A stretch of 64,000 bases of DNA from positions 58,098,000 through 58,161,999 of the forward strand of contig JAVIAB010000046.1 of the NCBI GenBank assembly GCA_032433765.1, written 5' to 3'. The stretch's first letter is position 1; every line of letters starts with the position of its first letter. Source of the stretch: Megaustenia siamemsis. Its lineage: Eukaryota; Mollusca; Gastropoda; Stylommatophora; Ariophantidae. The notes beneath the pieces are model-generated. The model was given only the letters and a program-made list of their open reading frames with translations, did no database searches and had not been told where the DNA came from. Shown here in pieces: positions 1 to 9,161 of the stretch. The position numbers and the translations under genes are program-made.

Positions 1-390
1 ACTCCCAAAGAATGTTATTCCTGAAGCTTACACCATCTTTCTACACGCCAACTTAACAGAATCTTACTTCACCGGAAACATTCACATGACTGTGAAGGTT
101 GTACAGAAATCAGACTTCATCGTGTTCCACACCAAAAATTTGAATATCTCAAATGTAAAAGTGTTTCAGTCACATGATAATAGTTCTGGATTTTTGAACT
201 TTATCAAGGAAGTTGGAGTCTTAAAAGAACTGGAATACCCCAGAAATGAGCAATACTACCTGCAGTTAAATACTAACATTGAAGAATCCAACTATATTCA
301 GATCCAGGCAGATTTTAGAGGTTCCTTTGAAAGTCTGAATCAAATAAAAGGATTCTATAAGAGCTCTTATACTGTAAATGGACAACAAAG
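1..390 (+). CDS. M1 aminopeptidase exon 1 (partial at 5' end): N-terminal beta domain
   Basis: The reading frame is open from base 2 with no upstream acceptor, so the exon starts outside the window. It begins LPKNVIPEAYTIFLH, the usual opening of the M1 N-terminal domain (LP..v.P..Y.l.L), and ends with GFYKSSYTVNGQQ, the family's GFYrS.Y segment. The exon ends AAAG at 390 and the donor is GTATGT (391-396), phase 2, splitting an Arg codon completed at 7325. Sequons NLT (residue 17), NIS (48) and NSS (60) fit a lumenal or extracellular protein. The ATG at 86 is internal and not a start, because the frame is coding upstream of it. The 47-bp minisatellite begins about 8 bases after the donor. Confidence 0.9.
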
Positions 391-398
391 GTATGTAA

Positions 399-918
399 TT
401 TTGTTAAAACGTCAGTAGTGTCACCCATTGTTTTAAACCTGAGGTTTTTGTTAAAACGTCAGTAGTGTCACCCATTGTTTTAAACCTGAGGTTTTTGTTA
501 AAACGTCAGTAGTGTCACCCATTGTTTTAAACCTGAGGTTTTTGTTAAAACGTCAGTAGTGTCACCCATTGTTTTAAACCTGAGGTTTTTGTTAAAACTT
601 CAGTATTGTCACCCATTGTTTTAAACCTGAGGTTTTTGTTAAAACGTCACTAGTGTCACCCATTGTTTTAAACCTGAGGTTTTTGTTAAAACGTCAGTAG
701 TGTCACCCATTGTTTTAAACCTGAGGTTTTTGTTAAAACATCAGTAGTGTCACCCATTGTTTTAAACCTGAGGTTTTTGTTAAAACGTCAGTAGTGTCAC
801 CCATTGTTTTAAACCTGAGGTTTTTGTTAAAACATCAGTAGTGTCACCCATTGTTTTAAACCTGAGGTTTTTGTTAAAACGTCAGTAGTGTCACCCATTG
901 TTTTAAACCTGAGGTTTT
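399..918 (+). repeat. Minisatellite A, 47-bp unit, about 11 copies (intron 1)
   Basis: Near-identical 47-bp units contain TTGTTAAAACGTCAGTAGTG and TCACCCATTGTTTTAAACCT. Variation is limited to a few substitutions (for example CGTC to CATC or CTTC). The array begins right after the exon 1 donor and appears to have grown from it, since the first unit is fused to GTATGTAA. Confidence 0.95.
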
Positions 919-924
919 GATTCT

Positions 925-1075
925 TAATTTTCAATTATGTTTTTACTAAGGTTACTCTCAAGACACGGAGGAAGGATTAAGCGATTTTTTCTAGATTGAA
1001 ATGGGAATGAAACAGGGATGTATTTTATTCTCCTCTTTTATTTAAAATTGCTATTGACTTCATAATGTGGAAATG
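925..1075 (+). pseudogene. LINE reverse transcriptase fragment (decayed)
   Basis: On the + strand the frame reads EMGMKQGCIL followed, after a frameshift, by LLFKIAIDFIM. This resembles the RT segment G(V/M)(R/K)QGCILSPLLFNI.ID..M that lies before the catalytic YADD box. No YADD is reached, because the sequence runs straight into the 27-bp minisatellite. It is a short remnant, probably of the same kind of element whose 3' end lies at 4916-5158. Confidence 0.6.
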
Positions 1076-1407
1076 CTGTACGGACTTTATAATACAGAAA
1101 TGCTGTACAGACTTTATAATACAGAAATGCTGTACAGACTTCATAATACAGAAATGCTGTACAGACTTCATAATACAGAAATACTGTACAGACTTCATAA
1201 TGCATAAATGCTGTTCTGACTTCATAATACAGAAATGCTGTACAACTTCATAATACAGAAATGCTGTACAGACTTCATAATGCAGAAATGCTGTACAGAC
1301 TTCTTAATACAGAAATGGTGTTCAGACTTCATAATACAGAAATGCTGTAGAGACTTCTTAATACAGAAATGCTATACAGACTTCCTAATACAGAAATGCT
1401 GTACATG
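1054..1407 (+). repeat. Minisatellite B, 27-bp unit, about 13 copies
   Basis: The unit contains CAGAAATGCTGTACAGACTT plus CATAATA. The first unit coincides with the end of the RT remnant (IDFIM), so the array appears seeded by LINE coding sequence. Because 27 is a multiple of three, open frames with 9-residue repeats occur on both strands (1025-1225 minus, 1065-1253 and 1235-1567 plus). I regard these as by-products and not genes. Confidence 0.93.
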
Positions 1408-1778
1408 TAACATGGGTATTAAATTGGTAGTTAGTTCTTCCTGTATCAAAGGCAGCAAATGGGGCAGAAGTCATAACTCTCGTTGTCTAATGATCCACTG
1501 CCAGATCTTATTCTCTTTATTTATTGTTCTACATATGGTTTCTTTTGGTCTTCCTTGTTTTCTTTAGCCACTTCATTTCGTCATGTCATCCTGGTGCAGG
1601 GATCTTTTTGTTGTCCATTTTGAGCACATGACCAATTAAATGGTTAGATTGGACTTAATTAGAAGATCTTGCTTTTGCTTTCCTTGTACTTGACTGGACC
1701 ACTGACATTCGGACAACCCGTGTTTGATTCCTGCTATAAGCAGTGAGAATTGTACTCGTGGTTGGGAAAAAAAACTAC

Positions 1779-2343
1779 ACCCCCTGGTAGAAAAATAAAA
1801 AAATAAAAAAATGGTATGTAAGAAGCTTTACGTGATAAGTGGACGACACAGACTAAACAACGTTTCGGCTCAATAGGCCTTCATCAGGAACAAACAAAAA
1901 AACACACACACAAAACTAATAACGAAAAAACCAAAACAAAAACAATCGAAATGTGTTAAAGAAACAAAATAAACTATCCTGTCAAAACCAAAAGGAAATC
2001 GCAACCAAGTGCGGCTGTCGTGATTTTGCTGTGTTTTTGCACGTTTCTCGACGTTCACGACAGCCACACTTGGTTGCGATTTCCTTTTGGTTTTGACAGG
2101 ATAGTTTATTTTGTTTTCTTTAACACATTTTGATTGTTTTTGATTTGGTTGTTTCGTTATTAGTTTTGTGTGTGTGTTTTTTTGTTTGTTCCTGATGAAG
2201 GCCTATTGAGCTGAAACGTTGTTTAGTCTGTGTCGTCCACTTATCACGTAAATCTTCTTAAATACCATTTTTTAATTTTTTTATTTTCCTCACATTCAGC
2301 TTTACTGCAGCTTCGCATTTTTATGCCTTAACCCCCTGGTAGA
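1779..2343. mobile_element. Foldback/hairpin insertion with 13-bp target-site duplication (copy 1)
   Basis: The sequence between 1792 and 2330 (539 bp) is flanked on both sides by ACCCCCTGGTAGA (1779-1791 and 2331-2343), a clean 13-bp target-site duplication. The left arm (about 1791-2030) and right arm (about 2055-2287) are inverted repeats of more than 200 bp with few mismatches and a short loop near 2031-2054. A non-palindromic tail of about 43 bp (2288-2330) follows. No transposase or RT is inside, so it is non-autonomous. Each arm carries a CTGATGA...GAAA block reminiscent of the hammerhead ribozyme core known in Penelope-like elements. A Penelope-type origin is inference. Confidence 0.8.
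2192..2216 (+). ncRNA. Hammerhead-ribozyme-like core motif (candidate)
   Basis: CTGATGA (2192-2198), a potential stem AGGC...GCT, and GAAA (2213-2216) match the conserved catalytic core order CUGANGA-stem II-GAAA. The inverted arm carries the same core on the minus strand at 1862-1888, with GGC/GCC pairing perfectly. I could not identify a convincing stem I closing partner, so self-cleavage is only a hypothesis. Duplicate cores lie at 3838-3862 (+) and 3508-3534 (-). Confidence 0.35.
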
Positions 2344-3424
2344 CCCTGCCGCTGGCAGAAATGGGTACCAGGGTAGTAGTCCTGAGGGAAGGTGAGGAAT
2401 GCCGCATTACATCATGAGTTTCGATGCTTGAAGTGACGCTGTCCAGAAGTCTCTGAACACTTCTGGATAGGTGGCCGAGCACATATGGATGAAAACTCAC
2501 ATGCTGAGACGCTGAATCAAGTCTCGTACTTGACCTTTACCTTGCTTTTACAAACAGAATACTATAGTTCTTATTACTGGCAGTGTGAACAGGATACAAG
2601 AAAGAAACAATTGTCCGGTCTTTAAGAACTGACAGAATAAGAATTGAGATGAACAAAGAAAAGAAGAGAGACAACTCAGAATGCAAATAACTGCTGTCTT
2701 GCAAGACGGTCAAGGAAAACCATGTAACTAGGAGGGTGGTTTGAGGCAACTACCTACTGAAAATGATTGCATTGGATTGCAATTTGCTAATAAAGAAGCA
2801 GAAAAAAATGAAGAAGTAGACTTCATTCAAGATGAACGATAAGGGAGTATACTTCAGATTGTGATGAAAGATTCAAAACGACACTTCATAATGAAAAATA
2901 AAGAAGCAGACTTTACTTCTTGATAAAAGATTAAGTTTGCTTCACTTCATGATGAAAGATGAAGTAGAATTCGCTGCTTGTGTATCAAACCTGGATGTGG
3001 TGGACTGAAAGGCAGAGATATTGCAGCAAGTTGTAAACATGACTCTTTAAGCCCATTTAATATACTTTAATCCCATTTAGTTCTTCCTGTGTCAAAGGCA
3101 GCAAATGGGGCAGAAGTCATAACTCTCGTTGTCTAATGATCCACTGCCAGATCTTATTCTCTTTATTTATTGTTCTACATATGGTTTCTTTTGGTCTTCC
3201 TTGTTTTCTTTAGCCACTTCATTTCGTCATGTCATCCTGGTGCAGGGATCTTTTTGTTGTCCATTTTGAGCACATGACCAATTAAATGGTTAGATTGGAC
3301 TTAATTAGAAGATCTTGCTTTTGCTTTCCTTGTACTTGACTGGACCACTGACATTCGGACAACCCGTGTTTGATTCCTGCTATAAGCAGTGAGAATTGTA
3401 CTCGTGGTTGGGAAAAAAAACTAC

Positions 3425-3989
3425 ACCCCCTGGTAGAAAAATAAAAAAATAAAAAAATGGTATGTAAGAAGCTTTACGTGATAAGTGGACGACACAGACT
3501 AAACAACGTTTCGGCTCAATAGGCCTTCATCAGGAACAAACCAAAAAACACACACACAAACTAATAACGAAAAAACCAAAACAAAAACAATCGAAATGTG
3601 TTAAAGAAACAAAATAAACTATCCTGTCAAAACCAAAAGGAAATCGCAACCAAGTGCGGCTGTCGTGATTTTGCTGTGTTTTTGCACGTTTCTCGACGTT
3701 CACGACAGCCACACTTGGTTGCGATTTCCTTTTGGTTTTGACAGGATAGTTTATTTTGTTTTCTTTAACACATTTTGATTGTTTTTGATTTGGTTGTTTC
3801 GTTATTAGTTTTGTGTGTGTGTTTTTTTGTTTGTTCCTGATGAAGGCCTATTGAGCTGAAACGTTGTTTAGTCTGTGTCGTCCACTTATCACGTAAATCT
3901 TCTTAAATACCATTTTTTAATTTTTTTATTTTTCCTCACATTCAGCTTTACTGCAGCTTCGCATTTTTATGCCTTAACCCCCTGGTAGA
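3425..3989. mobile_element. Foldback/hairpin insertion, second copy in the 1,646-bp duplication
   Basis: This is the same element at an offset of exactly 1,646 bp, with target-site copies at 3425-3437 and 3977-3989. It arose by tandem duplication of the host block and not by a second insertion, since the flanks are also duplicated. It differs from copy 1 by one-base indels near 3541 and 3931. Confidence 0.85.
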
Positions 3990-4915
3990 CCCTGCCGCTG
4001 GCAGAAATGGGTACCAGGGTAGTAGTCCTGAGGGAAGGTGAGGAATGCCGCATTACATCATGAGTTTCGATGCTTGAAGTGACGCTGTCCAGAAGTCTCT
4101 GAACACTTCTGGATAGGTGGCCGAGCACATATGGATGAAAACTCACATGCTGAGACGCTGAATCAAGTCTCGTACTTGACCTTTACCTTGCTTTTACAAA
4201 CAGAATACTATAGTTCTTATTACTGGCAGTGTGAACAGGATACAAGAAAGAAACAATTGTCCGGTCTTTAAGAACTGACAGAATAAGAATTGAGATGAAC
4301 AAAGAAAAGAAGAGAGACAACTCAGAATGCAAATAACTGCTGTCTTGCAAGACGGTCAAGGAAAACCATGTAACTAGGAGGGTGGTTTGAGGCAACTACC
4401 TACTGAAAATGATTGCATTGGATTGCAATTTGCTAATAAAGAAGCAGAAAAAAATGAAGAAGTAGACTTCATTCAAGATGAACGATAAGGGAGTATACTT
4501 CAGATTGTGATGAAAGATTCAAAACGACACTTCATAATGAAAAATAAAGAAGCAGACTTTACTTCTTGATAAAAGATTAAGTTTGCTTCACTTCATGATG
4601 AAAGATGAAGTAGAATTCGCTGCTTGTGTATCAAACCTGGATGTGGTGGACTGAAAGGCAGAGATATTGCAGCAAGTTGTAAACATGACTCTTTAAGCCC
4701 ATTTAATATACTTTAATCCCATTTAGTTCTTCCTGTGTCAAAGGCAGCAAATGGGGCAGAAGTCATAACTCTCGTTGTCTAATGATCCACTGCCAGATCT
4801 TATTCTCTTTATTTATTGTTCTACATATGGTTTCTTTTGGTCTTCCTTGTTTTCTTTAGCCACTTCATTTCGTCATGTCATCCTGGTGCAGGGATCTTTT
4901 TGTTGTCCATTTTGT

Positions 4916-5158
4916 TAAATTAAAGCAAGACAAATGAAATTTTTTGGTCATGTTAAAAGACACAACAGTCTAATAAAAGTAATATTAGAGGGGAAAATAC
5001 AAGGTAAAAGAGGCAGAGGCAGACCAAGACTAACATGGACGAGTAACATCAAAAGATGGACAAGTCAGCCTATGACAATCTGCACCATCAAAGCAAGAGA
5101 CAGAGTGGAATGGCGCTCCATGGTAGCCAACCTTCGATGCGGAGAAGGCACCCAATGA
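4916..5158 (+). pseudogene. LINE ORF2 C-terminal end (RTE-like), stop at 5156-5158
   Basis: The frame reads MKFFGHVKRHNSLIKVILEG, GKRGRGRPRLTW, then DRVEWRSMVANL and stops. This is the typical carboxy-terminal tail of RTE-like LINE polyproteins (lkFfGHv.R......ile....GkR.rGRPr..W...i..W......da.dR..WR.lv). The RT part is missing; the left side abuts the partial third copy of the 1,646-bp repeat. The 20-bp minisatellite starts right after the stop, which suggests that array began in the element's 3' end. Confidence 0.8.
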
Positions 5159-5400
5159 ATCCCATTTAACATATTTTAATTCCACATAACACACTTTAAT
5201 CCCATTTCACACACTTTAATCTCATGTAACACACATTAATTCCATTTAACACATTTTAAGCCTATTTAAGATATATTAATCCAATTTAACACTTTAATAC
5301 CATTTAACACACATTAATCCCATTTAACACATTTTAAGCACATTTAACATATATTAATCCCATTTAACACTTTAATACCATTAACACTTTAATACCATTT
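5159..5400 (+). repeat. Minisatellite, about 20-bp AT-rich unit, left block
   Basis: Units are of the form CCCATTTAACACACTTTAAT with length and base variation (18-22 bp), about 12 copies. The same array resumes at about 6981-7200, so the LINE at 5401-6980 sits inside it. Short stretches also end each 1,646-bp unit (about 3050-3076 and 4695-4722). Confidence 0.9.
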
Positions 5401-6980
5401 CTTCTTCTTCTTTTCTCTTTTCACTGATACCTAAAAGGTGTCGTGGTTTATATCATTTGTCATTCTTGAGCTGCTCGAACTGTCTGAATTAGTGATTTTC
5501 CTTTGTTGTTACATGTCTCTGTCACTGCATCTATCCATCTTCTTCTGGGTCTTCCTCTTGGTCTTTTTCCATGCATTCTGGAGAAGAACGCCCTTGATGG
5601 TGATTGGTAAGGATTCATTCTGACCAGGTGGCCAAACCATTTAAGTTGTTGTTCTATATATTCTTGGCAGGGTTTTGTTCCTACTATTTTTCTTATGGTT
5701 TCGTTTGGTATCTATTTCTTCTTGTGTTGTTTGTTACTTTTCTCAAGCATCGCATCTCACATGTATTGATCTTTCTTAAATGGGATTTTGAAAGGGTCCA
5801 TGTTTGACTTTCATAGCACAAAGTTGGTATGAAAATGCTATTTATTATTTGTTGTTTAGCTGGCATAGAAATGTTTGGATGTCTTAGCAATGGTGAAAAC
5901 TGGTATGTGACAGCATTTGCTTTTTGTATTCTCATGTCAATTTCTCTGCCTAGTTTTCCATCTTCTGTGAACATTGTGCCTAAATACTTGAATTCCTCTA
6001 CTTGTTTTATTTCTTTATCTTTGATCTTAATGTTTAATGGGTGTCTTAATTTGCTTATTCTTATAGCCTCTGTTTTTGCTGTGTTAATTTTCATACTGTA
6101 GTTTGTGCAGCTTTTATCTAGAGATGTTAAATGCTGTTGTAGCAGGTTTTCATCCTCATATATTAGGCATTGGTCATCTCCGAAGAGTAGCTCGTTGATG
6201 TTGGAATTTTCTACCTCTATGTTATTATTTGATCTGTCCTTGTTGTTGGTTGTTTCCTGATTTATTTTGTCCATAGATATGATGAAGAGGAGTGGTAAGA
6301 GGACGCATCCTTGTCTTACACCTGTTGTAACCTGAAACCATTCTGACAGAACTTCCGATGTTCTAACTGCACTTTGACTGTTTTTATATAGTGCTATTAT
6401 ATTTTCTAGTAGTTGTCCTGCTACCCCGTATGTTTCTAAAGTTTGCCAAAGTTTGTTCCTGTCCACACGATAAAACGCTTTTTCCTGATCTATAAACACT
6501 ATATTTAGGTTTCTGTCATATTCTATTGTTTTTTCACATAGTTGTCTCAATGTAAATATAGCATCAGTACAGCTTTTGCCTTTTCTGAATCCGAATTGAT
6601 TATTACTTAATTGAGGTTCTATTATGTATCTTACTCTCCTCTCCAATATTTTAGCAAATATTTTACCAACTTGACTCAATAGGGATATTCCTCTGTACAT
6701 TTCACATTCCCTTTTGCTTCCTTTATTCTTCCAAAATGGGACAATGATAGCTTTTTGCCAATCGTCTGGGACTTTTCTTTCTTCCCACGCCATATTGAAT
6801 ATTATATTAAGCCAATCTATAGCTGTTTCCTTACAGGCTAGTAGCATTTCTGCTGTTATTCCATCTATACTGGCTGCTTTGTTCTTTTTATTCTCTTTCA
6901 ATGCCCATTCTACTTCTGCTTTAAGTATATTAATTTCCTGTTCATCATACTGCCTATGTTTAAACTCATTAAATAATTAA
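5401..6980 (-). mobile_element. 5'-truncated LINE (RTE/Jockey-like), reverse transcriptase and C-terminal domain, copy 1
   Basis: Read on the minus strand, a 402-residue frame (6901 down to 5693) plus upstream coding to about 6980 shows the RT blocks in order: WLNIIFNMAWEERKVPDDWQ, YRGISLLSQVGKIFAKILERR, QFGFRKGKSCTDAIF, a motif A reading FIDQEKAFYRV, GVRQGC, and a motif C reading FGDDQ. A single-base deletion near 5710 relative to copy 2 shifts the frame before the C-terminal HGKRPRGR and RRRWIDA region (about 5410-5690). The 3' end is a GAA/AGA-rich simple tail at about 5401-5412. There is no endonuclease domain, so it is 5' truncated and dead. Confidence 0.9.
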
Positions 6981-7205
6981 TTAACAAATTAAACTCATTT
7001 AATACCATTTAACATACATTAATCCCATTTAATACACTGTAATCCCATTTAACACTTTAATACTATTTTATCTTCATTAATCCCATTTTAATACACTTTA
7101 ATCCCATTTAACACTCATTTCCATTTAACAGTTTAATCCCACTTAACACTTTAACCCCATTAGCACACTTTAATCCTGACACACTTTAATCCTGACACAC
7201 TTCTA
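6981..7205 (+). repeat. Minisatellite, about 20-bp AT-rich unit, right block
   Basis: This is the continuation of the 5159-5400 array (CATTTAATACCATTTAACAT, AATCCCATTTAACACTTTAA and similar) on the other side of the LINE. It degrades into CCTGACACACTTTAAT units near 7170-7205, just 120 bp before exon 2. Confidence 0.88.
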
Positions 7206-7324
7206 AATGCAAATGTAGAAGAGTTGTAATTGTCAAGTGAACTTCTTGATTCTGTCCAACATTAGTTGTTACTCTCACTTCACTGAAAGTAAAATTGTTT
7301 GATACTTCCACCATCCATCGCCAG

Positions 7325-7598
7325 GTTTATTGCCAGCACACAGTTTGAAGCAAATGATGCCAGACGTGCTTTCCCCTGTTTTGATGAGCCTGAAATGAAA
7401 GCCAAATTCACCATGTCCCTGGTCCGAGACAAGAATCAAATCACCCTCTTCAACATGCCCCTCAGACGAACTGCCGCTTACCACTTTGGCCTCGTGGTGG
7501 ACGAGTACGAAGAGACTGTGAAAATGAGCACCTATTTGGTAGCTTTTGTCATCTGTGACTTTAAAAATATCTCTGCGAGAACTAAAGATGGTGTCAAT
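7325..7598 (+). CDS. M1 aminopeptidase exon 2: end of N-terminal domain
   Basis: The acceptor CCATCGCCAG ends at 7324. Base 7325 completes the split Arg codon, and the frame then reads FIASTQFEANDARRAFPCFDEP, an M1 hallmark (the T-Q, DARR and FPCFDEP positions are nearly invariant). It continues through MKAKFT, an NMP segment and KMSTYLVAFVICDF, also typical. The exon closes GAT GGT GTC AAT at 7598 with donor GTAAGA, phase 0. Residues 131-221 are encoded here. A sequon (NIS) follows the CDF motif. The next exon is about 41.7 kb downstream across the giant minisatellite, yet the join reads smoothly into VSVFAPEDKIN, so no exon is missing between them. Confidence 0.95.
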
Positions 7599-7913
7599 GT
7601 AAGATTTCTTTTGGTCATAATTCCATGTTGTTTTTATTTAATTGTGCTGATTGCACACATTTTTTACTCTGTCTGTTAATTTATTAATGTCTTCTTTTTT
7701 GTGTAGTTGTAGTTATAAATTTTCATTAACTTAATGGTCTGATTTATTGATTATCTTTTCTTATGCTTGTTTAGTTATGGTAGTTAGAAATATTCATTAA
7801 CTTAATCCTTTCCGGACTTTATTTTATTTAATTTTTTTTTTTTTTACGTTTGGACAAAATTAATTTTCAGTTTAGCAAAATCCCATCACAAGCCTTTTTC
7901 ATGTTAGAATTTC
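7599..7913 (+). other. Intron 2 start, no gene; degenerate internal duplication
   Basis: I see no coding feature here. The stretches at about 7690-7735 and 7745-7805 share TTCATTAACTTAAT and TGTGTAGTTGTAGTTA-like words, and a related sequence recurs at about 11337-11410 (GCCTTGTGTAGTTGTGGTAG). They probably belong to an unidentified dispersed repeat. A poly(T) run lies at 7837-7849. Confidence 0.5.
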
Positions 7914-8936
7914 ACACAATAATATTTATTCTCACACAAGAATATAATTTCACACAATAATATTTATTCTCACACAAGAATATAATTTCACACAATAATA
8001 TAATTTCACAATAATATAATTTCACACAATAATATAATTTCACACAATAATATAATTTCACACAATAAAATAATTTCACACAATAATATAATTTCACAAT
8101 AATATAATTTCACACAATAATATAATTTCACAATAATATAATTTCACACAATAATATAATTTCACAATAATATAATTTCACAATAATATAATTTCACACA
8201 ATAATATAATTTCACACAATAATATAATTTCACACAATAATATAATTTCACACAATAATATAATTTCACACAATAATATAATTTCACAATAATATAATTT
8301 CACACAATAATATAATTTCACAATAATATAATTTCACACAATAATATAATTTCACACAATAATATAATTTCACACAACAATATAATTTCACACAATAATA
8401 TAATTTCACAATAATATAATTTCACACAATAATATAATTTCACAATAATATAATTTCACACAATAATATAATTTCACACAATAATATAATTTCACACAAC
8501 AATATAATTTCACACAACAATATAATTTCACAATAATATAATTTCACACAATAATATAATTTCACAATAATATAATTTCACACAACAATATAATTTCACA
8601 CAATAATATAATTTCACACAATAATATAATTTCACACAATAATATAATTTCGCACAATAATATAATTTCACAATAATATAATTTCACACAATAATATAAT
8701 TTCACACAATAATATAATTTCACACAATAATATAATTTCACACAACAATATAATTTCACACAACAATATAATTTCACACAACAATATAATTTCACACAAC
8801 AATATAATTTCACACAACAATATAATTTCACACAATAATATAATTTCACACAATAATATAATTTCACACAATAATATAATTTCACACAATAATATAATTT
8901 CACACAATAATATAATTTCACACAATAATATAATTA
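7914..8936 (+). repeat. Minisatellite C, 18-bp unit with 16-bp variants, about 57 copies
   Basis: The unit is TTTCACACAATAATATAA (18 bp), with shortened units lacking one CA (16 bp), CAACAATA variants, and longer TATTTATTCTCACACAAGAA units at the left edge. It is extremely AT-rich. Minus-strand open frames with a CVKLYY or CEIILL hexapeptide repeat (for example 8562-8921 and 8668-8925) follow from the unit length being a multiple of three and are not genes. Confidence 0.95.
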
Positions 8937-9161
8937 GATGTGGTACATGTTATACATCATCGGAAAGGAAAATGGTTGAAGAAAATGAAAATAGCAATAT
9001 ATTGATGATATGTGAAGAAAAAAACCTATTATAAATAGAATAAAATACTCAAAAGCGGATCATTTTCGATTAAAAATACTGTATTTCATGTACCTTTATT
9101 TTCACATAACTCTATATGGCCCTTTTCATCTTGTCAGGCGGTCTGGTGGAGGCTATTATGT
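8937..9161. other. Unassigned intronic sequence
   Basis: This is AT-rich single-copy sequence between the 18-bp array and the LINE poly(T). I see no gene, RNA or repeat that I can name. Confidence 0.5.

Larger units (their letters stand above)
1640..2520 (+). repeat. SINE-like tRNA-derived element, split by the foldback insertion (copy 1)
   Basis: The piece at 1690-1735 (TGGACCACTGACATTCGGAC then CCCGTGTTTGATTCCTGC) looks like a decayed tRNA head; GTGTTTGATTCC resembles a Pol III B box. The body CCCCCTGGTAGA is interrupted at 1791 and resumes at 2331 with CCTGCCGCTGGCAGAAATGG. The second copy occupies about 3286-4166. I cannot name the family. Confidence 0.5.
1431..4915. repeat. Tandem segmental duplication, 1,646-bp unit, about 2.1 copies
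   Basis: Copy 1 is 1431-3076, copy 2 is 3077-4722 and a partial copy 3 is 4723 to about 4915. The offset is 1,646 bp at every landmark I checked, and the copies differ by only a few substitutions and single-base indels, so the duplication is recent. Each unit contains a SINE-like sequence, a foldback insertion with target-site duplication, and a degenerate GATGAAAGATGAAGTAGA-type region. Each ends in a stretch of the CCCATTTAA...TTTAAT minisatellite that resumes at 5159. The right edge of copy 3 abuts a LINE 3' end. Confidence 0.95.

Noticed and set aside
86..418. ATG at 86 as the gene's start codon
   Set aside because: The frame is coding and family-like upstream to base 2, and the frame past 390 runs through a donor into the minisatellite.
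1025..1567. Open frames of 62-110 codons on both strands with KCCTDFIIQ or MKSVQHFCI repeats
   Set aside because: The 27-bp unit is a multiple of three and stop-free, so the frames are automatic. They overlap on both strands and sit in an intron.
1870..2067. 65-codon minus frame (and its twin at 3530-3712)
   Set aside because: It lies across the loop of the foldback insertion and is explained by the palindrome.
7299..7679. Single-exon gene from 7299 to 7679
   Set aside because: Only 7325-7598 matches the M1 family. The flanks read through an acceptor and a donor into the intron.
8562..8925. CVKLYY / CEIILL repeat proteins on the minus strand
   Set aside because: An 18-bp repeat by-product inside intron 2, present in two frames at once.
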